From a virus: a DNA stretch of 61,069 nt. Within the stretch, counting starts at the first letter, position 1. Each line of letters opens with the position of its first letter. The stretch lies in the IMG/VR virus record IMGVR_UViG_3300032315_000228, positions 1 to 61,069 of that record, one strand, 5' to 3'. The position numbers were made by a program, and so were the translations under genes. Below the pieces are notes generated by a model that saw nothing but the letters and a program-made list of their open reading frames with translations, did no database searches and was not told the DNA's origin. This document shows, piece by piece, positions 1 through 8,229 of this stretch.

Positions 1-123
1 CAAGCTGCTCTTGTAGCTTAAAGAATGTTGAAAGCTGAGTAACGATGTCTGCCATGACTTGGGTTTCGTCAACGGCAACGTAGGCTTCCTTCTTTTTCGC
101 CACAGGCTTGGGGCTTGCGTCGG
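1..123. repeat. Terminal direct repeat, left copy
   Basis: These 123 bases are identical to 60947-61069. The repeat lies inside one open reading frame that continues without a break across the join, so it most simply reflects a circular assembly opened at an arbitrary point rather than a physical packaging repeat. Unique length is therefore 60946 bp. Confidence 0.97.
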
Positions 124-301
124 GCGTTGTTCCGAAGAGCTTTGCCCAGAATCCTCTGACTGCTTTGACATCTGAAGCAACTTCATCAACCGTTTTCTTG
201 ATCTCCATGAAAGACGTTTTAGCGTCTTTATAGAGTTTGCACCCCTGCTTAATAGCGGCAACGCAAGCGTTAGCGGCAAAGAGGATGCTGAGAGGATCCA
301 C
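1..301 (-). CDS. N-terminal part of a 222-aa protein that crosses the join
   Basis: The frame opens at a GTG (299-301), 6 nt after the stop of the preceding gene, and runs off the left edge; after removal of the terminal repeat it continues into 60946-60579 to give 222 residues. The N-terminus is a mildly hydrophobic helix (MDPLSILFAANACVAAIK), followed by a helical Lys/Asp-rich segment. No clear Shine-Dalgarno sequence precedes the GTG, so translational coupling is likely; an internal ATG (residue 32) is the alternative start. The full protein ends in a membrane segment and lies at the head of the lysis cassette. Function unknown; a membrane-associated lysis accessory is a guess. Confidence 0.75.
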   Translation of the reverse strand, partial: MDPLSILFAANACVAAIKQGCKLYKDAKTSFMEIKKTVDEVASDVKAVRGFWAKLFGTTPDASPKPVAKKKEAYVAVDETQVMADIVTQLSTFFKLQEQL

Positions 302-308
302 ATCCTAG

Positions 309-557
309 TTAGGTCTGTGGAGTTTGAGTGTCGGTTGACTCAGACTCTGTTGTCTCAGGAGTAGACAAATCAGGGAAAATGCCATCTGCTGAAAACTGAC
401 CAGTCTCAGCTTTGTAATGCCACCCTGATTGAACCTCGTCAGGACAGTAGAAAATGTTTTTCAACAGGTCAGGATGAAAACATTGTTGAATAGAAAAACC
501 ATCAACTGGTTTGACAATCTCTGCAACTGTGTTGCCTTGAATTCGTGCGTATGCCAT
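309..557 (-). CDS. Tail-fibre-associated small protein (possible fibre assembly factor)
   Basis: 82 residues. The start is the ATG at 557 because a GGAG sits 8 nt upstream; a GTG 9 nt earlier is possible. The N-terminus (MAYARIQGNTVAEIV) and a central region with Phe, Tyr and Trp (FYCPDEVQSGWHY) resemble small phage proteins encoded just after tail fibre genes. The last 20 residues are a Ser/Thr/Glu/Pro-rich tail. It follows the glycine-rich fibre gene by two bases, which supports a role in fibre folding or attachment. No catalytic motif is visible, and the role is inferred mainly from position. Confidence 0.75.
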   Translation of the reverse strand: MAYARIQGNTVAEIVKPVDGFSIQQCFHPDLLKNIFYCPDEVQSGWHYKAETGQFSADGIFPDLSTPETTESESTDTQTPQT

Positions 558-559
558 TT

Positions 560-1321
560 TTACCACTCCACAATAACCATGCCAGAACCTGCGGGAATAG
601 TAGAGGATGAGCTTGCGCCACCGCCGGGGTATCCACCACTACCAGCACTATTCCCACTGCCACCACCTCCATTTATCCCGCCAGAGAATGGCCCACCACC
701 ACCACCAGTGCCAATAAAATCTATAGAAAATGCTGGCATTCCAGACGTTGGTTGGACTGGCGCTCCGCTACTTGTGATACCACCACCACCTGAGCCAAAA
801 ATACCGTTGCCCCCTGAGGTGGTGCCGGTGCCACCTGAGCCGCCACCTGATGCACCACTTCTTCCACCCTCACCACCAGAAACAGCGCCATTCCCGCCAT
901 TACCAAAAAGAGATGCAACACCACCTCCAGCAACCGCGTAATAACCAGAACCTCCAGTGTTATTTATGTCGCCACCTACACCGGCGCCTCCAGCCGTTGT
1001 TCCACTACTGTTTGAACCACCACCTGTTGCAGAGCAGTATGACCCAAAAGATGAAGTCCCACCAGTTGAACTAGGGCCAGTTCCACCGCCGCCAACGGTT
1101 ACAGCGACAGACGAGACCCCTGTCAAATCGTATATGGCACGCATTGTGAAGCCGCCGCCGCCGCCTCCTTGACCGCCGCCGCCGCCAAAGCAACGAGCGC
1201 GAACATTTGCAACGCCGGGCGGCACAGTCCAAGTCCCAGAGGAGCTAAAAATTCGTACTTGCCCGGTGCCAAACACTCCACTTAGTGGGTTGAAGGCGGT
1301 AGATTGAATAGGAATAGCCAT
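560..1321 (-). CDS. Glycine-rich tail fibre tip / adhesin
   Basis: 253 residues. After a short N-terminus comes the segment FSSSGTWTVPPGVANVRAR, typical of phage glycine-rich fibre domains, then about 190 residues dominated by Gly and Ser with many GGGG runs, ending in GMVIVEW. Such domains form polyglycine-II-like bundles at the distal tip of fibres and often bear the receptor-binding loops (family knowledge). The start overlaps the stop of the 968-residue fibre gene by one base (TAATG). Probably a host-range determinant. Confidence 0.8.
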   Translation of the reverse strand: MAIPIQSTAFNPLSGVFGTGQVRIFSSSGTWTVPPGVANVRARCFGGGGGQGGGGGGFTMRAIYDLTGVSSVAVTVGGGGTGPSSTGGTSSFGSYCSATGGGSNSSGTTAGGAGVGGDINNTGGSGYYAVAGGGVASLFGNGGNGAVSGGEGGRSGASGGGSGGTGTTSGGNGIFGSGGGGITSSGAPVQPTSGMPAFSIDFIGTGGGGGPFSGGINGGGGSGNSAGSGGYPGGGASSSSTIPAGSGMVIVEW

Positions 1322-4227
1322 TATGAATTTCCTTGTAAATTAACGCTTCTGCCGTTGAAGGTTCCCTTGAGTCCATTCACAGCACCGCCTGTGGTGTCAA
1401 ATGCTCCAGCCGCAGTGCCTGTGTATGATGCGCCCAACAAAACCTGACCGTTGGTAGCTAATTGTCCAGTGGAGCCTGCTGTTGCATTTGTTATAGCAAC
1501 TCCAGCAAAAGTACCTGCGATATTAGAGGAAGTCGTTGCTGGCACAACTGGAACAGGCGCTGAAGGGGTTGTGCCTGCGGTTATGTTGTATACCGAAGAA
1601 TAACTATTCCCATTGACAATCATGTATACAGGAAAATTGGCAGAATTGTTTCTAAAGGTAATAAGACAATTATTGCCGACAAGAGGAGTAACTCGCGGCA
1701 TACCATTTAACATGGGACCAGCAGTTGTTATGTTATACGCGCTATTAGAGAAGAGCCCGCTCCCTAAATTATAACTTCCCCCTTGTTGGTAAGGCACTTG
1801 TTGCCCTTGACTCCAAGTCCCTTGCGCCGCCATAACACCAATACCAAGATTACCTGAATCGTAAGACGTTGCAAAAACTACATTTCCGTTGCCTGTCAAT
1901 CCTATGCCCATCATAGGATTAGAGGTTGGGTTGTTTGTCGAACCTACAGGCCAACTGGTCAATGACCCTGTATAAGTAATATCACCCGCCCCAGCATCAG
2001 TCATCATTGCATAGGCCGGATATCCACTATTGACAATAGTAATAACATACATCCCAGACTGCGTTGCAACCATTTGCGGACTTTGAACATAATTACCCAT
2101 AGAAAAAGTAAAAGCACTGCCGGGCGACCATGAACTTGTGCCTGTTGGTGTAAATGAACGGAAGTTTCCTGTACCACTACCAAAATAACTAATAGCAAAA
2201 CCACCCCAAGAATTCCCTGCTATAGCCATACCGTTTGGAGTTCCTGCAACCCCATACGAATATATATTTGTTAGAACAGAGTTATAAACTCTTACGGCGG
2301 CGTTAGTTCCGTCGTTGCTAAAGAAAATAGCAAAATTATTGTTCAACAACCCACATATATCGAAATTGTATTGAAGTTGAAAAGTCTGTGATGAGGTAAC
2401 TGTTGTGGTGGCAGTTAATTCATAAGCAGACGAATAAACTTGTAAAGTATATGCTGTTGTGGCGGAAGAAGCGGCAAACATTACAACAAAACCGCCGCCA
2501 GATAAAGCGGCTACCTTTACACCATAAACAACTGCTGAAGCACTACTAGTAGTTGAAACAGCAATAGTAGATAACACAACACCTGTTGAAGAGAGGACTT
2601 TTGCCGTTACATTCCGATTAGAAGAATTCCTATACGCAACGACCGCATTTCCATTTGGTAAAGAACAGCTTGCAATAGAATCAACAATAAAAGAATCAAG
2701 AGCAGCAGGCGCAATCACCGTTGTTGGGGTGTTAGTTACTACCGTTGAAGACGATACAGTTGAGTAATATGCTGGGCCAATTGGAGTTACCCCGTTCGGA
2801 GCTATAGCCCCAGTGGGTTGCCCAGTAACCAAAGTAGGAGCGCCTGCTACTGAGAGGACTGGAACAATCAAATAAGTTGATGTACTTATTTTGGCACAAA
2901 TTTGTTGTACAGGTTGCTGTGAATGGGTTGCATAATTCCAATATGCAAAAACAGAGCCACTTGATTCAAGCAAAGTGATTCGCGTTCCTAGGCTTGCGTA
3001 CCCGCCCGGTATCTGCAACGGAATTGCTCCAGTGGAATTACTGCCACTAATACAAACGCCAGATGAGTCATAGAACGCATACTGCATATTGCCAAACCCA
3101 TCAGCAAAAAACAACATTAAATTGTTTCCAGTAATGCCAAGAACACCAATATAGTAACCACCATAAGAAAATTTGGAAAAAAGATTGGCGTTAGGAATGC
3201 CAATTATTTCCGAGCCTAATGTATTGCCTGTTGGCAAAAATCGGAGCGCTGGGGTGCTGTTGCTACTAGTGGTGTTGTAATAGGCAAAAACAATAGTTGT
3301 GCCATTTGACAATACAGAGGCATCTGCGCCTGATTGATAAGCTGCGCTATTTACGGCAAAACTAGTTGATGAGACAATTGTTGTCCCAGTTGAACTGTAA
3401 ATAGCATAATTTATTGCGGTTGAACTAGTGTAATCAACACAACATACAGAGCTATCACTTCTTGAAACAAAACCAAAAGACCTTTGATTTGAAACCGATG
3501 TAAATGCTGTGATTGCGGCATATGCACCAACGCCAGTAGAACTGTAAGCCCTAATAAAAATAACTGAACTAGCATTTTTTATGGCAATTGCAAAACCACC
3601 ATTAGCAAGACTGGTCATTTCAATAGGAACTGCACCACTACCACCTGTGGACAAACTAGTATCCTGTGTAGCCGCTGTTACAACGCTTCCTGTATTGCTG
3701 TAAATTGCATAATTTGCACGGTTTGTTGAGCCGCCAGCATTATTTATCCAACCCACAGCAAAACCACCACCAGTTAAGGCAACAACACTTATTGCCGCAT
3801 AATCTAGAGTAAATGTTGCTGATATAAGTGTTGAGCTTACTACTACAGTGCCGCTGGGACTAATAATCCTGAAATAAGGACATTGCACATTTGCAGAAGC
3901 ATTTGCATGGTTAGCCCAAACTTGAACAATATTTCCATTAGTTAGAACAGCGGCAAATCTTCGAGCCGAGCCACCAGAAATACCGGTTTGCATCTGTGCA
4001 TATGAAAACGCAGGGTAAAGACTTCCACCTTCTCCATATGGGTTGTAAGGCGCTGAATTTGCAAAACTAAAATTTACTGAACTTGGCGCTGTCAAGTTAG
4101 CTGGACTCTTGTAGTCGCCATTCTGGAAGAACACAGGGTCACCAGCACTGAATCCAGTGGATGAGTAAACCTCAGTGACGTTTGTCGTGCCTGAGTTGTT
4201 GGGGAGCTGTTGAATAGAACGTGACAT
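1321..4227 (-). CDS. Large tail fibre / receptor-binding protein with internal repeats
   Basis: 968 residues, very rich in Ser, Thr, Ala and Gly with few charged residues. It contains repeated motifs of the type GGGFAVGWINN...YAIYSNTGSVV roughly every 60-80 residues, suggesting a beta-propeller or stacked beta repeat. The C-terminus (NGQVLLGASYTGTAAGAF...) is a collar seen in other phage fibre proteins. It lies in a run of Ser/Thr-rich virion proteins and directly before the glycine-rich tip gene. Likely the main shaft or adhesin body; the exact fold is not known. Confidence 0.75.
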   Translation of the reverse strand: MSRSIQQLPNNSGTTNVTEVYSSTGFSAGDPVFFQNGDYKSPANLTAPSSVNFSFANSAPYNPYGEGGSLYPAFSYAQMQTGISGGSARRFAAVLTNGNIVQVWANHANASANVQCPYFRIISPSGTVVVSSTLISATFTLDYAAISVVALTGGGFAVGWINNAGGSTNRANYAIYSNTGSVVTAATQDTSLSTGGSGAVPIEMTSLANGGFAIAIKNASSVIFIRAYSSTGVGAYAAITAFTSVSNQRSFGFVSRSDSSVCCVDYTSSTAINYAIYSSTGTTIVSSTSFAVNSAAYQSGADASVLSNGTTIVFAYYNTTSSNSTPALRFLPTGNTLGSEIIGIPNANLFSKFSYGGYYIGVLGITGNNLMLFFADGFGNMQYAFYDSSGVCISGSNSTGAIPLQIPGGYASLGTRITLLESSGSVFAYWNYATHSQQPVQQICAKISTSTYLIVPVLSVAGAPTLVTGQPTGAIAPNGVTPIGPAYYSTVSSSTVVTNTPTTVIAPAALDSFIVDSIASCSLPNGNAVVAYRNSSNRNVTAKVLSSTGVVLSTIAVSTTSSASAVVYGVKVAALSGGGFVVMFAASSATTAYTLQVYSSAYELTATTTVTSSQTFQLQYNFDICGLLNNNFAIFFSNDGTNAAVRVYNSVLTNIYSYGVAGTPNGMAIAGNSWGGFAISYFGSGTGNFRSFTPTGTSSWSPGSAFTFSMGNYVQSPQMVATQSGMYVITIVNSGYPAYAMMTDAGAGDITYTGSLTSWPVGSTNNPTSNPMMGIGLTGNGNVVFATSYDSGNLGIGVMAAQGTWSQGQQVPYQQGGSYNLGSGLFSNSAYNITTAGPMLNGMPRVTPLVGNNCLITFRNNSANFPVYMIVNGNSYSSVYNITAGTTPSAPVPVVPATTSSNIAGTFAGVAITNATAGSTGQLATNGQVLLGASYTGTAAGAFDTTGGAVNGLKGTFNGRSVNLQGNS

Positions 4228-4230
4228 TTT

Positions 4231-4539
4231 TTACCCTTCGTATCCATAGACATTGACGCTCACACCTGCAACGCTGGCATAAGCAACTACCAATTTACCA
4301 GACGTGGCAACGATGCCACCGCGCTCCAAAACACTGTTTGGAGGAACCACAGTCTCAAACTCCAAGTATTCAGCCGCTGTTGGTGTTGATGCTGTGGCAA
4401 TTGCCAAATTCACCGCCACAGGAAAGCCGCTTGTGTTATTGATTGAAACATTAAACACAGATGGAGTGGCGGCAACTGTATAAACAGTAGTGTTTGTTGC
4501 CGCCGCAAGTGATGCCTGACCTAGCGTGCCTGATGCCAT
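4231..4539 (-). CDS. Small beta-rich virion protein
   Basis: 102 residues, Ala/Thr/Val-rich and predicted all-beta (SLAAATNTTVYTVAATPSVF, then PNSVLERGGIVATSGK). This pattern resembles fibre-associated or decoration-like phage proteins. It begins 9 nt after the previous gene and ends 3 nt before the large fibre gene, so it is probably co-translated with the tail module. No enzymatic signature seen. Confidence 0.7.
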   Translation of the reverse strand: MASGTLGQASLAAATNTTVYTVAATPSVFNVSINNTSGFPVAVNLAIATASTPTAAEYLEFETVVPPNSVLERGGIVATSGKLVVAYASVAGVSVNVYGYEG

Positions 4540-4548
4540 GTTCGTTCC

Positions 4549-5043
4549 TTAAAATTGAGCCATGTAATAAACTTTTGCCGTCGATGGCCCTGTCACTGGA
4601 GCCGCCGCGCTTACCCATCCAGAGCCCGTTGATGTTAGCAAATTACCCGCAGTTCCTGCTGATGTTAACCCAGTACCGCCATTTGCTGCTGGAAGAATTG
4701 AACTATTTGTGGCTACTAGCGTTGTTCCATCAGCGTAGATAGAACGGCTAGATGGGTAGGTTACAAATACATCTTTTGTGCCAGCAGTAAAATTGACCAA
4801 GCTACCGCCATTACTAGAAGACAGTACAGTTGTGCGGGAGAGCGTAGTGCCAGATGATGTGTATGTACCAATACCCACTTCCCACTCATTCCCTGTTTGG
4901 GATGCAATGGTGTAATAGGTCGTATTGGCATTACCAACTGCCGCAAAAGATTGAAACCCTGTGGCTGCGCCAAGCAGAGTCACCGTCCCTGTACCAGTTG
5001 TGGTAGCGGTCTCCTTTACGCGGTCTGCAAGAACTAAAGCCAT
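4549..5043 (-). CDS. Tail fibre protein with conserved phage N-terminal domain
   Basis: 164 residues. The N-terminal 95 or so residues (MALVLADRVKETATTTGTGT, then EWEVGIGTYTSSGTTLSRTT and VFVTYPSS) match a domain I know from the start of many phage fibre proteins. The remainder (NGGTGLTSAGTAGNLLTSTG) is the linker that usually precedes variable tips. The protein is short for a fibre, so it may be an adaptor to which the separately encoded 968-residue and glycine-rich proteins attach. Confidence 0.8.
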   Translation of the reverse strand: MALVLADRVKETATTTGTGTVTLLGAATGFQSFAAVGNANTTYYTIASQTGNEWEVGIGTYTSSGTTLSRTTVLSSSNGGSLVNFTAGTKDVFVTYPSSRSIYADGTTLVATNSSILPAANGGTGLTSAGTAGNLLTSTGSGWVSAAAPVTGPSTAKVYYMAQF

Positions 5044-5051
5044 ATGTATCC

Positions 5052-5531
5052 TTATTCTGTCTCAACTAAAATCCAGTTGGATGTTTGAGCGGTATTGACC
5101 AAAATCCAGTAAACGGGGAAAACAGTTCCGACATTCCCCCTCGCCTGAACTCCAGACAAAGGAAACAATCTTAAAATGTCAATGTTTCCAACATTTCCTG
5201 TCGCTGAAACTCCTGTTATCGGGAAAAGCCTTACGTAAGGCGTTGTGTTAACAGCCCCGGATGCAGCCACGCCTGTTATGGCAACCGTGGTAGTCGGAAC
5301 AACTATGCCAACTAAACCTGTTGCTGAATCGGTAGACAGCCCATCACTCTTTACGAAAGCTACCGAACCAACAAAACCTGAAGCTACAACCCCTGACAAC
5401 CCAAATGACGCATCCCCAAAAGAAACAGTCCCAACCGCTCCGTCCGCAGATACCCCCGTCAGAGGAGTAGATGTTAACTGCTGACTAAGCGCAGAGAACG
5501 GGGTTTCTGCAAATGCGGATATGCCAAACAT
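5052..5531 (-). CDS. Virion protein with GVxAxGxVG repeats
   Basis: 159 residues. The core consists of degenerate repeats of about 15-25 residues: LTGVSADGAVGTVSFG, LSGVVASGFVGSV, ATGLVGIVVPTTTVAITGVAASG, and so on. The C-terminus carries a Trp-containing duplicate (WILVNTAQTSNWILVETE). Such repeats are typical of small phage virion proteins between connector and fibre genes. No strong Shine-Dalgarno is visible before the ATG. Structural role inferred from composition and location. Confidence 0.7.
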   Translation of the reverse strand: MFGISAFAETPFSALSQQLTSTPLTGVSADGAVGTVSFGDASFGLSGVVASGFVGSVAFVKSDGLSTDSATGLVGIVVPTTTVAITGVAASGAVNTTPYVRLFPITGVSATGNVGNIDILRLFPLSGVQARGNVGTVFPVYWILVNTAQTSNWILVETE

Positions 5532-5546
5532 TACGGCCTATACCGT

Positions 5547-6038
5547 TCAAGTTGTTGCTAAGCGAATCAGGGCTGCGGATGTTGTGTTTGCAGGCATTGT
5601 TAACGAAAACGAACCAGCCGTAACAGTCTGCGTACCAAACGTGTGAACGCTGATAGCCTTGTTACTCTGAGTCGCGTTGTACAACAACACGCAATCAAAC
5701 GCAGTTGCCAAAGTCACTGTTGTGAAGGTCAAGTTAGCCGAAGGGGTCCAGTACGCCACACCAGCAGTCGTTGAAGTGTTGGTTGAGGCTGGCGCTGTTG
5801 CATTTGTTACCGTTATGCCGCCAGCAGTATAGTTAGTGCCGCTCACTTCGCCCGATGTTGTGTAAGCAGTGGTTGCCGCATTAATTGTTGCTGTTGTCAA
5901 ATACAAAGCCGCTTTAAGCGTGTCTGTAGTTGGTGAAGTTAGGCTGGTACGTGAGACAAGCGTTGCAGTGCCAAGTTGGTGTTCGCCAACCATAAGCTCT
6001 CTCATAAACGAAGTACACATTGATTGGGTGTTTGCCAT
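5547..6038 (-). CDS. Tail/virion protein, paralogue of 6250-6672
   Basis: 163 residues, Thr/Ala/Ser-rich. The central part (TDTLKAALYLTTATINAATT, then SGEVSGTNYTAGGITV) aligns with the protein at 6250-6672 (SDTFYLALYTNNATLDQTTS, then GEASGGNYVAGGQVV), and both end in MPA(N/D)T(T/S)(S/T)(A/S)ALIRL. The two are tandem paralogues separated by one small gene. This family is common near connector genes in short-tailed phages; the function is unknown, probably structural. Confidence 0.75.
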   Translation of the reverse strand: MANTQSMCTSFMRELMVGEHQLGTATLVSRTSLTSPTTDTLKAALYLTTATINAATTAYTTSGEVSGTNYTAGGITVTNATAPASTNTSTTAGVAYWTPSANLTFTTVTLATAFDCVLLYNATQSNKAISVHTFGTQTVTAGSFSLTMPANTTSAALIRLATT

Positions 6039-6047
6039 GATATTTCC

Positions 6048-6239
6048 TTAAAAAGATGCTATTGAGCTAGTGAGCGTTGCGGTTTTCTTTAACTGAACAT
6101 GCGCCGAGCGGTGGACAAGTTCGCCATCTAACCAATACTCAACCCAAGTTGTGTACTCGTTGTCATTATCAACGAAACCCTCTTTTTTCTCAAGTAGAGA
6201 GTCGTCCATGTCGCCTTTGGTTGTGGTTACAAGTGCCAT
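6048..6239 (-). CDS. Small conserved virion-region protein
   Basis: 63 residues. The ATG at 6239 is chosen because AAAGGA stands 7 nt upstream; longer in-frame starts would run through the neighbouring paralogue. The protein is polar, with an acidic first half and an aromatic centre (NEYTTWVEYWLDGELVHRSA). It sits between two paralogous genes, so it may act with them in the tail. No known domain recognised. Confidence 0.7.
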   Translation of the reverse strand: MALVTTTKGDMDDSLLEKKEGFVDNDNEYTTWVEYWLDGELVHRSAHVQLKKTATLTSSIASF

Positions 6240-6249
6240 GTTTTTTCCT

Positions 6250-6672
6250 TTAAACAAGTCTAATGAGTGCCGATGTGCTGGTGTCAGCAGGCATTGCCAC
6301 GATGAAAGTTGAAGTGGATGTTTTGTCGTTACCAAAATCCAAAACACAAACAGCGCCATCGTCACCGGGCGTATAGATCAAAGCCCCACGAGCAGTGATT
6401 GCTCCAGTCCATGCTGGGGCTGTGAATGTTACGTATGACACGCTACCGGATGCTGTAGTTTGTGAAGAAACTGTAGCCGTCACAACCTGACCCCCAGCAA
6501 CGTAATTTCCACCAGATGCTTCGCCAGTTGTTGTGTATGCCGAAGTGGTCTGATCTAGTGTGGCGTTATTGGTGTACAAAGCAAGATAGAACGTATCGGA
6601 CGTAAAGTTAATCGTGCCGTTCATCAAGCCAGCACGTAACGTATTGCAGGAGAAGTTACCGGTGAACGCCAT
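6250..6672 (-). CDS. Tail/virion protein, paralogue of 5547-6038
   Basis: 140 residues, Thr-rich, predicted beta. Shares the ALYTNNA, TTGEASGGNYVAGG and C-terminal SALIRL motifs with 5547-6038, which indicates an old tandem duplication. Its start overlaps the stop of the connector gene at 6672 by one base. Probably a minor structural component near the connector or fibre base. Confidence 0.75.
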   Translation of the reverse strand: MAFTGNFSCNTLRAGLMNGTINFTSDTFYLALYTNNATLDQTTSAYTTTGEASGGNYVAGGQVVTATVSSQTTASGSVSYVTFTAPAWTGAITARGALIYTPGDDGAVCVLDFGNDKTSTSTFIVAMPADTSTSALIRLV

Positions 6673-7388
6673 TACGTAACCGCCTGTCTATACTGACCAG
6701 AGCGATAAGCGTCTTGACGCTCCATGCCGTCGCCCAGACGTTTAGCCATAGCAAGTGCTTCTTTGTACTTGCCGTCGTATAAACCAATGATGTCCGGCTC
6801 ACCCTTCATAAAGGTGTACGCCTCAACCAGTGAGCCATACAACAATACAGAGTCAAAGTTGTCACCCAGCCAAGTTGTAGTTGCTGTAGTGATTGACTCG
6901 GGGTAATAGTAGTAATGCAACTCTACGTAATACGTGGAATCAGGTGTTGGCCCAAGAATAAGAGACAACTCGGTTGTAATGGATAAATTAATAAGTGTTG
7001 GGCCAAACAAAGCGTAATATTTTGGCACGCCTGTGTCATTCGGGCTTGGGTACGCCTGACGGATAAAATTCACATCCTTATTGAGTAAATACTCAAACGT
7101 GCCTGTATCCAAGTTTCCGCCAGTTACACCTGTTACCAATGCCAAAGAATAAACAGACAAGAAGTCATTTGGTAAAGATACGTACTTGTTGTTTGCTGTA
7201 ATTGCGGTGTATTGGTTCTTGCGCAATGACGGGAACTGCACTGAGTTGTATATACGTTGTTCAGCCTGCGTAATGAAAGTATTGATCTGCGTGGTTGCAG
7301 ATACAGTACTCCCGTTCGCAAGGTATACATCGGGGAACTGGTTCTCCGTGTATGTCTGAATCGTGTTATACAACTCGGTGTAATTCAT
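6672..7388 (-). CDS. Head-to-tail connector / adaptor-like protein
   Basis: 238 residues. The pattern MNYTELYNTIQTYTENQFPD, AEQRIYNSVQFPSLRKNQ, then VSLPNDFLSVYSL is characteristic of phage adaptor proteins that form a ring under the portal in short-tailed phages. The C-terminal half ends in an Asp/Tyr/Gln-rich helix (DGMERQDAYRSGQYRQ). It overlaps the next upstream gene by 4 nt. It probably extends the tail tube together with 8229-9164; assignment rests on remembered family features. Confidence 0.65.
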   Translation of the reverse strand: MNYTELYNTIQTYTENQFPDVYLANGSTVSATTQINTFITQAEQRIYNSVQFPSLRKNQYTAITANNKYVSLPNDFLSVYSLALVTGVTGGNLDTGTFEYLLNKDVNFIRQAYPSPNDTGVPKYYALFGPTLINLSITTELSLILGPTPDSTYYVELHYYYYPESITTATTTWLGDNFDSVLLYGSLVEAYTFMKGEPDIIGLYDGKYKEALAMAKRLGDGMERQDAYRSGQYRQAVT

Positions 7389-7651
7389 GCCATTGGGCCT
7401 CGTGCCATCAGACCTTTAGTAGCCGCGCCAGTGCCACGAACTTTAATACCACTGGTTTTAACCTGCTCATCGCCAGCAGCTTTGCTGATGTTGCCAACGC
7501 TCATGTTGACCGTGTCAGCTTTGCTGCGGTTTGGCATAGAACCCGGAGTGGAAGAAATACCCACAGCCTTACCAGACATAGTGTGTGGTTGTGCATAGAC
7601 GCTGGCACCGCCAACTTCTTTACCGTCTCGTTTCATGCTGAATTTAGCCAT
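7385..7651 (-). CDS. Small basic virion-region protein
   Basis: 88 residues, Lys/Gly/Ser/Met-rich and low in hydrophobic residues (MAKFSMKRDGKEVGGASVYA), probably largely disordered. One of a row of short basic genes between connector and capsid genes. Start overlaps the previous stop by one base and the end overlaps the next gene by 4 nt. Could bind DNA or stabilise the head; unproven. Confidence 0.7.
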   Translation of the reverse strand: MAKFSMKRDGKEVGGASVYAQPHTMSGKAVGISSTPGSMPNRSKADTVNMSVGNISKAAGDEQVKTSGIKVRGTGAATKGLMARGPMA

Positions 7652-7830
7652 TATTTGCCTCGCTGATTTGCAACTTTAGCCATATTACGGCCCATACTCA
7701 GCATCATCTCATTGGTCTTGCCGCCTTTGGCTAGTTTAGTCATAGGCTTGCCGGGATGAAGCTTTTTCTCATGCTTGTGCACTGCGCCAGCAATCATCTT
7801 TTTGTCCTGCTTTAAATCTTTCTTGTCCAT
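7651..7830 (-). CDS. Small Lys-rich virion-region protein
   Basis: 59 residues; a short gene filling what would otherwise be a gap. ATG at 7830 is preceded by GGAG with 6 nt spacing, and the stop overlaps the next ATG by one base, as is usual in this operon. Sequence is Lys- and Met-rich (MDKKDLKQDKKMIAGAVHKH, then TKLAKGGKTNEMM). Composition resembles its neighbours at 7385 and 9877. Function unknown. Confidence 0.75.
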   Translation of the reverse strand: MDKKDLKQDKKMIAGAVHKHEKKLHPGKPMTKLAKGGKTNEMMLSMGRNMAKVANQRGK

Positions 7831-7839
7831 GATTAACTC

Positions 7840-8229
7840 CTAAGTTACGCTTACCGTTACTGTACCAAGTTCTACAGCTAAAACCAAGTTATTTGGCGTT
7901 AGCCCCGCGTCATTTGCCTGAGATCCACCAACAGGGTTCCAACCCCACTGAAAGATCCGACTACCGCCCCCGTTGAAACCATCCTCCAGCAAGCCAGATA
8001 CTTGGTAACTCAAGTCAGGACGCGGGTCGCGCACCCCTTGCGGGTCATCCACTGGGTACATACCCAACTGCAACTGCGGCTGATCTGGATCCCAGCACTG
8101 AGGGCACACTTTTAAGTCATAGACTTTTGTCTTGACCACCAGCTTTTTAAGCGCCGTAAGCTTGTACCTGAAGCCGCACCGGTCGCACTCGGCAATCGAG
8201 TTTTTGCCACTGGCAAACCGGTTCCCCAT
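7840..8229 (-). CDS. Zinc-ribbon-containing virion-region protein
   Basis: 129 residues. The N-terminal half has a probable zinc knuckle of two Cys pairs, CDRC at residues 15-18 and CPQC at about 42-45, followed by WDPDQPQLQLGMYPVDDPQG. The C-terminus is Gly/Asn/Val-rich (GSRIFQWGWNPVGGSQ) and beta-like. It lies between connector genes and abuts 8229-9164 (one-base overlap). Probably a head-completion or connector accessory; no enzymatic motif. Confidence 0.7.
   Translation of the reverse strand: MGNRFASGKNSIAECDRCGFRYKLTALKKLVVKTKVYDLKVCPQCWDPDQPQLQLGMYPVDDPQGVRDPRPDLSYQVSGLLEDGFNGGGSRIFQWGWNPVGGSQANDAGLTPNNLVLAVELGTVTVSVT

Noticed and set aside
429-1172. Pro/His-rich open frames on the + strand
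   Set aside because: Mirror of the Gly-rich fibre gene: GGN codons read in reverse give Pro-rich frames. No ribosome binding sites.
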